From positions 7,411 to 71,410 of the forward strand of contig CAKTBG010000010.1 in NCBI GenBank assembly GCA_934533135.1: 64,000 nucleotides of DNA. The letters are read 5' to 3'. The notes beneath the pieces were generated by a model, which saw nothing but the letters and a program-made list of their open reading frames with translations, made no database searches and was not told the DNA's origin. Shown here piece by piece: positions 1-7,908 of this stretch. This stretch comes from an uncultured Faecalibacterium sp. GTDB taxonomy: Bacteria; Bacillota; Clostridia; Oscillospirales; Ruminococcaceae. The translations under genes and the position numbers were made by a program. The first letter of the stretch is position 1, and every line of letters starts with the position of its first letter.

Positions 1-2
1 TT

Positions 3-923
3 CGTACCGAGGGCAACTACCGCAGTGCAGGCCGTCTTTCGGCGTCTGAACTGCACACTGCGATGCTGAACCATGAAATTCTGCAGGCCACTGCCCTCGC
101 CTTTGATACGCAACGCCAGCTCCGGTTCGAGCTGGGCGGCGTGCGGGCGGTGATGCCCTTTGCCCAATGCGCCGACGGTGCCGACACCGGCACTGTGCGG
201 GATATCGCCGTTCTGACCCGCGTGGGGCGGCCCACCTGTTTTATCATCGAAGGGTTGGACACCGACCCGGACGGCCAGCCCTTCTACCGCTTATCCCGGG
301 CCGAAGCCCAGCGGATGTGCAAGGCGGAGTATCTCGACTCGCTCCAGCCCGGCGACATCCTCCCCTGCACCGTCACCCACATCGAGCCGTTCGGAGCTTT
401 CTGCGACGTGGGGTGCGGGATCAGTGCGCTGCTTCCCATCGACTGTATGTCGGTCAGCCGGATCTCATCCCCGGCCGACCGGGTAGCCGTAGGCCAGCAG
501 ATCCTTTGCGTCATCAAAAGCCGCGACCCGCAGGGGCGGTTTGTGCTGACCATCCGGGAGCTGCTGGGGACCTGGGAAGAAAACGCCGCCGCCTTTACGG
601 TGGGCGAAACCGTGGTCGGCATCGTGCGCAGCGTGGAGGAATACGGCACGTTCATTGAGATTGCCCCCAACCTCGCCGGCCTTGCCGAAAGCTGCCCCGA
701 CCTGCACCCCGGGCAGGCGGTCAGTGTCTACATCAAGAACATTCTGCAGGAGAAGATGAAGATCAAACTGGTCATCGTCAACCACAGCCTGAATCAGAGC
801 CACCGGTTCGCGCTCCATTACTACATCACCGAAGGGCATCTGGATCGCTGGGTCTACTCCACCCCCGAAAGCCGGAAGCAAATCGAGACGGATTTTGCAG
901 TTGCGGCTTGCAATCCGGCCTGA
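3..923 (+). CDS. S1-domain RNA-binding protein, 5' end outside window
   Basis: The reading frame is open from base 3, and nothing marks a start at the internal ATG at 63, so the gene very probably begins before the window. The visible 306 codons contain at least two S1/OB-fold segments (PGDILPCTVTHIEPFGAFCDVG in the first, VGETVVGIVRSVEEYGTFIEI in the second, shown here in part), the pattern of ribosomal-protein-S1-like proteins. It likely binds RNA in the cytoplasm; the exact target is unknown. It lies 50 bp upstream of the DUF4364 gene, whose promoter overlaps its last codons. Full-length bacterial S1 has four to six repeats, so this could be a short S1-like protein or the tail of a longer one. 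Confidence 0.75.
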   Translation, partial: RTEGNYRSAGRLSASELHTAMLNHEILQATALAFDTQRQLRFELGGVRAVMPFAQCADGADTGTVRDIAVLTRVGRPTCFIIEGLDTDPDGQPFYRLSRAEAQRMCKAEYLDSLQPGDILPCTVTHIEPFGAFCDVGCGISALLPIDCMSVSRISSPADRVAVGQQILCVIKSRDPQGRFVLTIRELLGTWEENAAAFTVGETVVGIVRSVEEYGTFIEIAPNLAGLAESCPDLHPGQAVSVYIKNILQEKMKIKLVIVNHSLNQSHRFALHYYITEGHLDRWVYSTPESRKQIETDFAVAACNPA

Positions 924-936
924 AACCTTTTATACT
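908..936 (+). promoter_or_regulatory. sigma-A type promoter
   Basis: TTGCAA (908-913), a 17 bp spacer and TATACT (931-936). It overlaps the 3' end of the S1 gene and would start transcription about 30 bp before the DUF4364 gene. Confidence 0.6.
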
Positions 937-974
937 ATAATAAAAGAACGATTTTCAGGGAGATGTGTAGAGCG

Positions 975-1526
975 ATGGCCTCAAACGATGCTTTTACTGC
1001 CGGCGTCCGACCCGGCGGACTGACCAACAGCACCGAGATCCGGTTGCTGCTGTGCTACCTTGTCAAGAATGCCGGGCCGATCACCCGCAAGGAGATCGAG
1101 GATGCCCTGATGGAGGAAGCCCTCGTCAATTACTTCGAGATCGGCTCCTGTCTGGACGACATCACCCGGCAGCAGCTGGTCGCACTGGACAGTGACCGGT
1201 ATTCCATCACCGACAAAGGCCGCAAGGTCGCGCAGGAATTGGCCTACGACCTGCCCCGCAGCGTCCGGGAGCGTGCCGTTGCCGCTGTGCTCCGCGCCCA
1301 GACATGGACCCGCAAGGAGGCCGAGTACAGTGCCCGCATTTCCGAAAAGGCCGATGGCCACTGCACCGTCCGCTGCACCATCAAGGCACTTGATCCGGAG
1401 CTCTTTTGCCTGAACATCGGTACCCCCGACCGCCTGAGTGCGGAACTGGTCAAAAAGCAGTTCATCCTCAAGGGCAATGAGATCTACCAGATGCTCATCA
1501 CCAAACTGACCGAAGAAGAACCGTGA
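975..1526 (+). CDS. DUF4364 family winged-helix-like protein
   Basis: A 183-residue protein that resembles the DUF4364 family of Firmicutes, thought to be DNA-binding (helix-rich N-terminal half containing IRLLLCYLVKNAGPITRKEI, then an alpha/beta C-terminal part). The family function is not established. The ATG at 963 is in frame but sits directly on the AGGGAG ribosome site (957-962), so the ATG at 975, twelve bases downstream, is the better start. It has its own promoter and ends before a strong bidirectional terminator. Confidence 0.75.
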   Translation: MASNDAFTAGVRPGGLTNSTEIRLLLCYLVKNAGPITRKEIEDALMEEALVNYFEIGSCLDDITRQQLVALDSDRYSITDKGRKVAQELAYDLPRSVRERAVAAVLRAQTWTRKEAEYSARISEKADGHCTVRCTIKALDPELFCLNIGTPDRLSAELVKKQFILKGNEIYQMLITKLTEEEP

Positions 1527-1560
1527 TCGTTTTTCTCAGACCATCTTTCCTACGACAAAA

Positions 1561-1597
1561 ATCACCCCGGGAGGCGTTCGGATCCTCCCGGGGTGAT
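1561..1597. terminator. bidirectional intrinsic terminator
   Basis: A perfect 14 bp stem (ATCACCCCGGGAGG, 1561-1574, with its complement at 1584-1597) and a 9-base loop. It is flanked by T-rich sequence on the right and AAAA on the left, between two convergent genes. Confidence 0.85.
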
Positions 1598-1629
1598 GCT
1601 TTTGTTACAGATTCAGCCGATCAGAGAGA

Positions 1630-2181
1630 TCACAGCTCCACGTTGAAATAACGCTTCAGCAGACCCTCGAAGCCGCGGCCATGGCGAGCCTCATCCTTTG
1701 CCATCTCATGGACGGTATCGTGGATGGCATCGAGGTTCAGAGCCTTGGCCTTCTTTGCCAGATCCATCTTGCCAGCGCAGGCACCGCACTCGGCCTCAGC
1801 ACGCATCATCAGGTTCTTCTTGGTGCTGTCCGTGACGACCTCACCCAGCAGCTCTGCAAACTTGGAAGCGTGCTCCGCCTCCTCGAAGGCATAACGCTTG
1901 TAAGCGTCTGCGATCTCCGGATAGCCCTCGCGCTCTGCCACGCGAGACATGGCCAGATACATACCGACCTCGCTGCACTCGCCCTCAAAGTTGGCGCGCA
2001 GACCATCGACGATCTCCTGCGGAACGCCTTCGGCCTTGCCGATGCCGACCACGTGCTCGGTGACGTAGGTGTTACCGGTCTTCTCAACGAAAGCGGAAGC
2101 CGGAGCCTTGCAGACGGGGCAGAACTCGGGGATGGAACCCTCAGCGATGTAACCACAGACGGTGCAAACGTACTTTTTCAT
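1630..2181 (-). CDS. reverse rubrerythrin (rubredoxin domain first)
   Basis: A 183-residue non-haem iron protein of anaerobes. An N-terminal rubredoxin-type zinc-ribbon/iron site (CTVCGY near residue 6 and CPVCKAP near residue 21) precedes a ferritin-like di-iron four-helix domain with the EXXH-type ligands (EEAEH, DEARH). The domain order is the reverse of classical rubrerythrin. The family reduces hydrogen peroxide with electrons from rubredoxin/NADH partners and protects against oxygen. An in-frame ATG fifteen bases upstream is rejected because GGAGG lies inside it, correctly spaced for the ATG at 2181. Its promoter carries a palindrome suggestive of an oxygen- or peroxide-responsive repressor. 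Confidence 0.9.
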   Translation of the reverse strand: MKKYVCTVCGYIAEGSIPEFCPVCKAPASAFVEKTGNTYVTEHVVGIGKAEGVPQEIVDGLRANFEGECSEVGMYLAMSRVAEREGYPEIADAYKRYAFEEAEHASKFAELLGEVVTDSTKKNLMMRAEAECGACAGKMDLAKKAKALNLDAIHDTVHEMAKDEARHGRGFEGLLKRYFNVEL

Positions 2182-2254
2182 AAGAATATCCTCCATAAAT
2201 GCTGGTTTATTTCCGGGCCGCTCTTGGTACCGGGCGGCCTTGGTTTCTGAGGCT

Positions 2255-2307
2255 ATTATAGCGAATAATTCCTAGTTAGTCAAGGATAACAAGTGAGAAT
2301 TATTCGC
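2255..2307 (-). promoter_or_regulatory. rubrerythrin promoter with inverted-repeat operator
   Basis: On the minus strand, TTGACT (2283-2278), a 17 bp spacer and TATAAT (2260-2255). An exact 11 bp inverted repeat, GCGAATAATTC (2261-2271) and GAATTATTCGC (2297-2307), has one arm inside the spacer and the other just upstream of -35. This is the usual placement of a repressor site. The regulator is not identifiable from the sequence. Confidence 0.65.
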
Positions 2308-2335
2308 ATTTAACGAATTGTTCACACTTCCCTGT

Positions 2336-3697
2336 TCAGACCTGCAGGTTGCCGCTGGTGGCAGCGTCGGAACCATCGGCTGCATCGAACTCATAGTCGT
2401 TGCCGGGCAGGATGGCGTTCAGCAGGATGCCGACGATGGCAGCGATGGCCAGACCGGAGAGATTGATGGAGACGCCGCCGACCACGAAGGTCAGGCCGCC
2501 CACCGAGTTGAAGCCCAGAGCCGACACCAGAATGACTGCTGCAATGATGAGGTTGCGGCTGTTGGTGAAATCGACCTGATTTTCGACCACATTCCGCACG
2601 CCGATGGCAGAGATCATGCCGTACAGCACAAAGCTGATGCCGCCGATGATGCCGGTGGGGATGGTGTTGATCACGGCTTCAAACTTGGGGCTGAAGCTCA
2701 GGACGATGGCCAGCACCGCTGCGATCCGGATCACCAGCGGGTCGTAGATCTTGCTCAGAGCCAGAACGCCGGTGTTCTCACCGTAGGTGGTGTTGGCCGG
2801 GCCGCCCAGCAGACCCGCCATGGCGGTTGCCAGACCGTCGCCCAGCAGGGTGCGGTTCAGGCCGGGGTCGTTGATATAGTTGTGGCCGGTGGTCGCGCTG
2901 ATGGCGGCAATGTCGCCAACGTGCTCCATCATGGTCGCCAGCGCGATGGGGATGATGGTGAACAATGCGCTGATAAACTCCGGGCTGCCGTCAATGGCGA
3001 AGAGACCCATGGCCTCCTTGTGGAGCGGGATGCCAAACCAGCTGGCCTCGGCAATGCGCTGGAAATCCACAGCACCGGTGGCCAGTGCCACGGCATACGA
3101 TACCAGAACGCCGATCAGGATGGGCAGGATCTTGACCATGCCCTTGCCCCAGATGTTGCAGACGATGACGGTGCCCAGTGCCACAAACGCCAGCAGCCAG
3201 TTTGCCTGACAGTTGGTGATGGCCGACGGCGCAAGGATCAGGCCGATGGCAATGATGATGGGGCCGGTGACGACCGGCGGAAAATACTTCATGATCCGGC
3301 GGATGCCGCAGGTGGAGATCAGCAGGCTGACCAGCAGATAGACCAGACCCGAGAAGGCCACGCCTGCGCAGGCGTAGGGCAGCATCCGGGTATTGGCCAC
3401 GGTCAGATTGCCGTCGGCATCGGCCAGCATGGGGGCCACAATGGAGAAGCCGCCCAGATAGGCAAAGGACGAGCCGAGGAAGGCCGGAACCTTCTTCTTG
3501 GTGATGAAGTGGAACAGCAGCGTGCCCAGACCTGCGCAGAGCAGGGTGGTGGAAACGCTCAGGCCGGTCAGCAGCGGCACCAGCACCGTTGCGCCGAACA
3601 TGGCGAACATATGCTGCACGCCGAGCACCATCATCCGGCCTGTGCCGAGCTGCCGGGCATCGTAAATGCCCTTGGAATAGTCGATGGACTGATTCAT
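2336..3697 (-). CDS. uraA: uracil permease, NCS2 (UraA/PyrP) family
   Basis: A 453-residue integral membrane uracil:H+ symporter. The UraA signature is clear: the HMFAMFGATVLVPLLTG start of TM1, a conserved glutamate in the TMMEHVGD segment, and the GPANTTYGENTGVLALSK motif that carries the second substrate-binding glutamate. Length fits the family (about 430). Xanthine permeases share the fold, but the TTYGEN form favours uracil. AGGAGG precedes the ATG. The gene stands alone, with a 160-nt leader that contains a short peptide gene and an intrinsic terminator, consistent with control by pyrimidine supply. Confidence 0.88.
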   Translation of the reverse strand: MNQSIDYSKGIYDARQLGTGRMMVLGVQHMFAMFGATVLVPLLTGLSVSTTLLCAGLGTLLFHFITKKKVPAFLGSSFAYLGGFSIVAPMLADADGNLTVANTRMLPYACAGVAFSGLVYLLVSLLISTCGIRRIMKYFPPVVTGPIIIAIGLILAPSAITNCQANWLLAFVALGTVIVCNIWGKGMVKILPILIGVLVSYAVALATGAVDFQRIAEASWFGIPLHKEAMGLFAIDGSPEFISALFTIIPIALATMMEHVGDIAAISATTGHNYINDPGLNRTLLGDGLATAMAGLLGGPANTTYGENTGVLALSKIYDPLVIRIAAVLAIVLSFSPKFEAVINTIPTGIIGGISFVLYGMISAIGVRNVVENQVDFTNSRNLIIAAVILVSALGFNSVGGLTFVVGGVSINLSGLAIAAIVGILLNAILPGNDYEFDAADGSDAATSGNLQV

Positions 3698-3729
3698 GAA
3701 AAATTTTCCTCCTTTGGTTGGCGGCTCTC

Positions 3730-3768
3730 AAAAAAAGAGGCACCACCGCGTTCAGGCGGCAATGCCTC
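3730..3768 (-). terminator. attenuator hairpin in uraA leader
   Basis: In the RNA, arm GCGGCAATGCCTC (plus-strand 3756-3768) pairs with GAGGCACCACCGC (3737-3749) allowing G-U pairs, with a 6-base loop and a run of seven U (3736-3730). It lies between the promoter and uraA, so it must be bypassed for expression. Confidence 0.8.
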
Positions 3769-3832
3769 GTCCTTTCAAGAACCGGAAATACAGCAAAGAA
3801 AAAGGGAAAACTTTTGCACGCAAACGCTGCAT
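3752..3832 (-). CDS. 26-residue leader peptide of uraA (attenuation)
   Basis: A short frame starting MQRLRAKVFPFSLLYFRF with a good ribosome site (AGGGGAG, six to seven bases before the ATG at 3832). Its TGA stop (3754-3752) lies in the loop of the intrinsic terminator, so a ribosome reaching the end would mask the 5' arm of the hairpin. The middle codons are U-rich (Val-Phe-Pro-Phe-Ser-Leu-Leu-Tyr-Phe). This is the architecture of the E. coli pyrBI leader, in which slow transcription through U-rich sequence at low UTP lets the ribosome catch up and prevent termination. Function is inferred; the peptide itself is probably unimportant. Confidence 0.65.
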   Translation of the reverse strand: MQRLRAKVFPFSLLYFRFLKGRGIAA

Positions 3833-3864
3833 CTCGCTCTCCCCTTTCCCTCTTTCTTCTGGTT

Positions 3865-3893
3865 AGTATACCAGAAATCCGGGTAAGGCGCAA
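3865..3893 (-). promoter_or_regulatory. uraA promoter
   Basis: On the minus strand, TTGCGC (3893-3888), a 17 bp spacer and TATACT (3870-3865). Transcription would begin near 3858, leaving a leader of about 160 nt. Confidence 0.65.
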
Positions 3894-3922
3894 CCTTTTT
3901 TGCTTTTTTCCAGCCAACCGGC

Positions 3923-3951
3923 TTGCAATCCGAGGACGGGTACACTATAAT
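3923..3951 (+). promoter_or_regulatory. promoter of the cysteine desulfurase/ttcA operon
   Basis: TTGCAA (3923-3928), 17 bp, TATAAT (3946-3951), divergent from the uraA promoter with about 30 bp between the two -35 boxes. Confidence 0.7.
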
Positions 3952-3997
3952 ATTACCTACTATTATAGTATCATTGCAAACCGAGGCATACCAAATT

Positions 3998-5152
3998 ATG
4001 ATTTATCTGGATTATTCTGCAAACACTCCGACGGACGAGCGGGTGCTCGAGCGGTTTTGCGCTGTGGAGCGTGCCTGCATCGGCAACGCCAACTCCCACC
4101 ATCAGGCTGGCGAGGCTGCCAAGGCCGTGATCGACACGGCCACCCAGAACATTGCTTCCCTGCTCGGCGTGCAGCCCGCCGAAGTCATTTATACCTCCGG
4201 TGCCAGCGAAGCGAACAATTTCGCACTCAAGGGGCTGGCGCGGCTCTCCCGCCATGTGGGGAAGCACATCATCTCCACCCCGCTGGAGCATTCTTCGGTC
4301 AGCGGGACCCTGACCGCCCTGCAGGAACAGGGCTACGAGATCGACCTTGTGGACATCCGCAGAGACGGCACCGTCGATCTCGAGCACCTGCGGGAGCTGC
4401 TGCGTCCCGACACCATCGCTGTGGCAGTTTCCATGGTGGACAGCGAGCTGGGCGTGGTGCAGCCCGTGGCGGAGATCGCCGAGATCCTGAAGGCCTACCC
4501 CAACTGTCATTTCCATGTGGATGCAACGCAGGCCGTCGGCAAGATCCCGGTCTCGTTCGCGGGGATCGACACGATGAGCCTGACCGCCCACAAATTCTAC
4601 GGCTTGAACGGCATTGGTCTGCTGCTCAAGCGGCGGGGTCTTGCGCTGGAGCCGCTGATCCATGGCGGCGAAAGCACGACCCCCTACCGCAGCGGCACTC
4701 CCACGGTCGCCCTTGCTGCTTCGCTGGAAACCGCGCTGGATCTGGCCGTCCGTGCTCTGCCCCAGCGGATGGAACGCGTAAAGCATCTCAACACCGTGCT
4801 CCGCGCCGCCCTGTCTGCCTATCCCAACGTGCGGATCAACAGCCCCGAGGCAGCCCTCCCGCACATCCTGAACCTGAGCGTCCAGAATGTCAAAGGCACG
4901 GTCTTTCAGCGAGAGCTGAACGCCCGCGGCGTCTGTGTCTCGGTCAAATCGGCCTGCTCCTCGGACGGCCTGCCGTCCCGGGCGGTCTTTGCGGTCAGCC
5001 ATGACCGACGGAACGCCCTGTCCTCGTGGCGGATCAGTCTGAGCCACTTGACCACGGAGGACGAGATCCATGCATTTCTGGAGGCGTTCGACGCCTGCTG
5101 CCGCCAGCTGACCGCCGATGGAGCGGCCCCAAAAAGAGAGGATTTGAAATGA
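3998..5152 (+). CDS. cysteine desulfurase (IscS/NifS-like)
   Basis: A 384-residue PLP enzyme that takes sulfur from cysteine as a persulfide. Visible features are the N-terminal MIYLDYSANTP, the PLP-binding lysine in TAHKFYG (about residue 199), the substrate-binding GASEANN segment, and the active cysteine in SACSSDG (about residue 320) on a long loop as in group I enzymes. The start at 3998 fits the family N-terminus; an in-frame upstream ATG would overlap the -35 box. Its last codon overlaps the next gene (ATGA), so the persulfide is probably passed to that tRNA thiolase. It may also serve Fe-S assembly, but no scaffold gene is nearby. Confidence 0.88.
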   Translation: MIYLDYSANTPTDERVLERFCAVERACIGNANSHHQAGEAAKAVIDTATQNIASLLGVQPAEVIYTSGASEANNFALKGLARLSRHVGKHIISTPLEHSSVSGTLTALQEQGYEIDLVDIRRDGTVDLEHLRELLRPDTIAVAVSMVDSELGVVQPVAEIAEILKAYPNCHFHVDATQAVGKIPVSFAGIDTMSLTAHKFYGLNGIGLLLKRRGLALEPLIHGGESTTPYRSGTPTVALAASLETALDLAVRALPQRMERVKHLNTVLRAALSAYPNVRINSPEAALPHILNLSVQNVKGTVFQRELNARGVCVSVKSACSSDGLPSRAVFAVSHDRRNALSSWRISLSHLTTEDEIHAFLEAFDACCRQLTADGAAPKREDLK

Positions 5153-6018
5153 AACGCGAACTGGAACCTTACCAGATGATCGAACGCAGCATCATCAAAA
5201 AATACCGCAAGGAGCTTTGGACGCCCTTTATCGTGGCCGTAAAACGCTATGAACTGATCCAAGCCAACGATAAAATCGCCGTCTGCATCTCGGGCGGAAA
5301 AGACTCCATGCTGATGGCCAAACTGATGCAGGAGCTGCAGAAGCACAGCGACGTGCCCTTTGAGCTGGTCTTTCTCGTGATGGATCCCGGTTACAACGAG
5401 ATCAACCGCCAGAAGATCGAGTCCAACGCCGCACTGCTCCACATCCCTGTAACCATCTTCGAGAGCAACATTTTCTCGGTGGCCAACAACACCGACAAAA
5501 ACCCCTGCTACCTCTGCGCCCGGATGCGCCGCGGCCACCTGTACAGCAAAGCCAAGGAACTGGGCTGCAACAAAATCGCGCTGGGGCATCATTTTAACGA
5601 CGTCATTGAGACGACCGTGATGAGTATGTTCTACGGTTCCCAGCTGCAGGCCATGCCGCCGATGCTGCACAGCACCAGTTTTCCCGGCATGACGCTCATC
5701 CGCCCCCTGTATTGCATCAAAGAAGAGGATATCCTTGCATGGAAGCGGTACAACGACCTCGAGTTCATCCAGTGCGCCTGCCGCTTTACCGAAAACTGCA
5801 CCATGTGCGACAATGGCGGCGGCGGTTCCAAGCGGCAGGAGGTCAAGATCCTGCTCCGCCGTCTCAAGCGGGATAACCCCAACATCGAAAACAGCATCTT
5901 CCGCAGCATCCATGCCGTTGCGCTGGATACCATGCCCGGATACAAATCCGAAGGCGTCGAGCATTCCTTCCTTGAGCGGTTCCATGCCATGGAAAACGCC
6001 GAAGAAGCCGCGGAATAA
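5149..6018 (+). CDS. ttcA: TtcA-like tRNA sulfurtransferase (PP-loop ATPase)
   Basis: A 289-residue protein. It has the PP-loop ATP pyrophosphatase motif SGGKDS (about residues 47-53), a CYLC cysteine pair (about 119 and 122) and a further cysteine group CACRFTENCTMC near residue 210. TtcA proteins use three cysteines to hold a 4Fe-4S cluster and form 2-thiocytidine in tRNA; TtuA/Ncs6 relatives thiolate uridines or cytidines by similar chemistry. The GAGAGGATTTGAA ribosome site lies inside the end of the desulfurase gene, with a 4-base ATGA overlap, so translation is coupled. Exact tRNA position is not proven. Confidence 0.82.
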   Translation: MKRELEPYQMIERSIIKKYRKELWTPFIVAVKRYELIQANDKIAVCISGGKDSMLMAKLMQELQKHSDVPFELVFLVMDPGYNEINRQKIESNAALLHIPVTIFESNIFSVANNTDKNPCYLCARMRRGHLYSKAKELGCNKIALGHHFNDVIETTVMSMFYGSQLQAMPPMLHSTSFPGMTLIRPLYCIKEEDILAWKRYNDLEFIQCACRFTENCTMCDNGGGGSKRQEVKILLRRLKRDNPNIENSIFRSIHAVALDTMPGYKSEGVEHSFLERFHAMENAEEAAE

Positions 6019-6030
6019 GGCAAACGACAA

Positions 6031-6060
6031 GACCCTCCCGGATGCAGCTCCGGGAGGGTC
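6031..6060. terminator. intrinsic terminator between convergent genes
   Basis: A perfect 12 bp stem, GACCCTCCCGGA (6031-6042) with its complement (6049-6060), and a 6-base loop. The T-tract on the plus side is poor (TTGTGCT). Confidence 0.75.
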
Positions 6061-6074
6061 TTGTGCTAAAATCG

Positions 6075-6599
6075 TTACTGTACCGTCACATTCAGCCCGT
6101 CGATGACCGTGTTCAGGATCGCCTTGTCGGATGTTTCAGGGTCGTAGAAGGTCAGAATGTATTTGCCGCTGTACAAGCCGGGTCTGCAGCCGACGTCGTC
6201 CAGCTGCAATTCTTCCAGTTTTGTACCGGGCATCAGCAGACCCGACTGCCCGAGAATCGCTTCCCGGCCTTCGCCGTCCACAAGGATCAATTGAATCGCC
6301 ACGCTGTTGACCGAATTGGATGGATTGGCATAGTACAGCTGTGCCGTTCCCGTTTCCCGGTTCACGCACACGTCTTTTGTATATTCGATGGACGCAAATC
6401 CACCCGAACCGGCCGAGGCTTTGCTCCCTTCCGCTCCGCTTTCGTAGGAGAGCGCATTGGGTTCCAGCTCACTCGGCTCGTAATCCGTCAGCTTTGGGGT
6501 TGGCCGCAGAAACAACGCCCAGCCTGCGACGCACAGCAGCACGGCCACTGCAGCCGACAGCACCGCGATGATGATCTTTGAGCCATTCTGCTTTTCCAT
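6075..6599 (-). CDS. membrane-anchored protein of unknown function
   Basis: A 174-residue protein with a single N-terminal membrane anchor (residues about 9-31, IIIAVLSAAVAVLLCVAGWALF), then a Ser/Gly/Glu linker and a C-terminal beta-rich domain (YYANPSNSVNSVAIQLIL, YSGKYILTFYDPET) that looks like a small extracytoplasmic beta-sandwich. The family is not recognised. It is the only gene behind its leader, which holds one copy of the repeated two-stem RNA motif. A real gene is likely because it has a ribosome site (GAGGAC), its own promoter and terminator. Function unknown. Confidence 0.7.
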   Translation of the reverse strand: MEKQNGSKIIIAVLSAAVAVLLCVAGWALFLRPTPKLTDYEPSELEPNALSYESGAEGSKASAGSGGFASIEYTKDVCVNRETGTAQLYYANPSNSVNSVAIQLILVDGEGREAILGQSGLLMPGTKLEELQLDDVGCRPGLYSGKYILTFYDPETSDKAILNTVIDGLNVTVQ

Positions 6600-6633
6600 C
6601 TCTCGTCCTCACGGTCTTTCTGTATTTTTTTTA

Positions 6634-6726
6634 GCAATTCAACTTTTTAATGCAACAGCAACATCGTTGAATTGCATATCGCAGAGATACCGTCTTGATG
6701 TTGCGCTCATTTCTTGACTTGCGATA
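6634..6726 (-). ncRNA. two-stem RNA motif, copy 1
   Basis: On the minus strand an outer stem, TATCGCA with TGCGATA (6726-6720 and 6683-6677), encloses a conserved 36-nt segment. A 10 bp hairpin follows (GCAATTCAAC, 6675-6666, with GTTGAATTGC, 6643-6634) whose loop contains GATGTTGCTGTTGCATT. It is about 85 percent identical to the copy at 42783-42875 and is structurally matched, with different stem bases, at 56916-57007. Probably transcribed as part of the leader of the 6599 gene. Confidence 0.65.
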
Positions 6727-6745
6727 AAACTCTTTCGCAGTTGTA

Positions 6746-6774
6746 ATTTTACCATATAGGGTCAATTTCGGCAA
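6746..6774 (-). promoter_or_regulatory. candidate promoter upstream of RNA motif copy 1
   Basis: On the minus strand TTGCCG (6774-6769), 17 bp, TAAAAT (6751-6746). Transcription would start about 15 nt before the RNA motif and give a leader of about 140 nt for the 6599 gene. Confidence 0.45.
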
Positions 6775-6810
6775 GAGGTCGGAAGAAAATTGCCATCGGG
6801 ATCCGCAAAA

Positions 6811-7908
6811 TCAATCCGATTTGGTCTGTGCAGTTTCTGCATCCTTTATCCTTTGGCGTTGCATCGTCCGGGTCAATTCCGCGGCAACGATACAGCAGCC
6901 TGCAAATACAAGCAATGCACAGTCCAACGGAACCCGCCGCATCACGACCACGCGGGAATTCAGCATCCGAAAAACGCTCTGCTCCCCTTCCGGCATCAGG
7001 AGATAAAACAGAGCCAGGGAAAGCGGCAGGTGCAGCATCCGCGCCTGATACAGGGGTCGGAGCGTCATTTCAGCCGGGCAGAGCGTGCGGATCTGCATCA
7101 GCACCGAAAGCCCCTGCAGGCTGAGAGCGGCACAACACAGGCTGCTCGCCCACAGGCCGGTTTTCGAGGCCAGATCGCAGCCGGAGCAAACTTCCAGAAG
7201 CATCGCACTGAGAATGCCAACGGCCGGAGGTGCAATTGCACCGATCCCGGCAGCCAGCATCCGGAAATAGAGCACGAAGCCGCAGAGTTTCAGATAATTC
7301 TGCATGGCATCGGCCAACACCCGATCTATCCGGATCTCCGGCACGCGCACCGAACGCTTCGGAGCGATCCGCTCCATGGAGGGCGAAGGCCGCCGCTTGC
7401 ACCGATGAAGAACTGCGGCAGACAGGTACCCGGCCAGAATCTGTGCTGCAAACAGACAAACGCCGAGGGCTGTGCTCCCCAGCAGATCCTGCCCTACCGT
7501 CAGCACCACAAACGACGGCCCGGAACAGACGCAGGCAGGCAGCAGATCATCCGCTTCTTCGGCCGTCAGCTGGCCGGTATGTACCGCCTCTGCCGCTGCG
7601 CGGGCTGCAGGTGCAAAACCGCCCAGAAAGCCGATCATCAGAACCCGGGCTGCACAGCGGCTCTTCAACCCGACCAACCGCACCACCGGGCGGAACGGAA
7701 GATCCAGCCGCTCTGCTGCGGGGCATTGGATCAAAAGCGATGAGACGACCAGAAACGGAAACAGCGACAGCAGCAGCGAACCTGTGCAGAGTGCCATGCC
7801 TTCCTGCAATGCCTGTGCGCAGACGTGCGGCACTGCAAACGGAAGCATTCCGGTCAAAACGGCCAGCATCAACCCCAAAACCGCCGAAAAGTTTTTGTTG
7901 TGACTCAT
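6811..7908 (-). CDS. ylbJ: YlbJ-like sporulation integral membrane protein
   Basis: A 365-residue polytopic protein with about eight hydrophobic segments. The nucleoside-recognition-like signature is visible (GFLGGFAPAARAAAEAVHTGQLTAEEADDLLPACVCSGP, in part), where the YlbJ family has GGYPMGA..V..L...G.I...EAE.LL.F.NNSGP. YlbJ of Bacillus is a forespore/mother-cell membrane protein needed for sporulation. GGAGGGGGTGCGT precedes the ATG at 7908; longer in-frame starts lack such a site. It is divergent, across 83 bp, from yqfC, another sporulation gene. Confidence 0.7.
   Translation of the reverse strand: MSHNKNFSAVLGLMLAVLTGMLPFAVPHVCAQALQEGMALCTGSLLLSLFPFLVVSSLLIQCPAAERLDLPFRPVVRLVGLKSRCAARVLMIGFLGGFAPAARAAAEAVHTGQLTAEEADDLLPACVCSGPSFVVLTVGQDLLGSTALGVCLFAAQILAGYLSAAVLHRCKRRPSPSMERIAPKRSVRVPEIRIDRVLADAMQNYLKLCGFVLYFRMLAAGIGAIAPPAVGILSAMLLEVCSGCDLASKTGLWASSLCCAALSLQGLSVLMQIRTLCPAEMTLRPLYQARMLHLPLSLALFYLLMPEGEQSVFRMLNSRVVVMRRVPLDCALLVFAGCCIVAAELTRTMQRQRIKDAETAQTKSD

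Noticed and set aside
2318..3886. 522-codon plus-strand frame over uraA
   Set aside because: Shadow of the permease gene; crosses its promoter and terminator.
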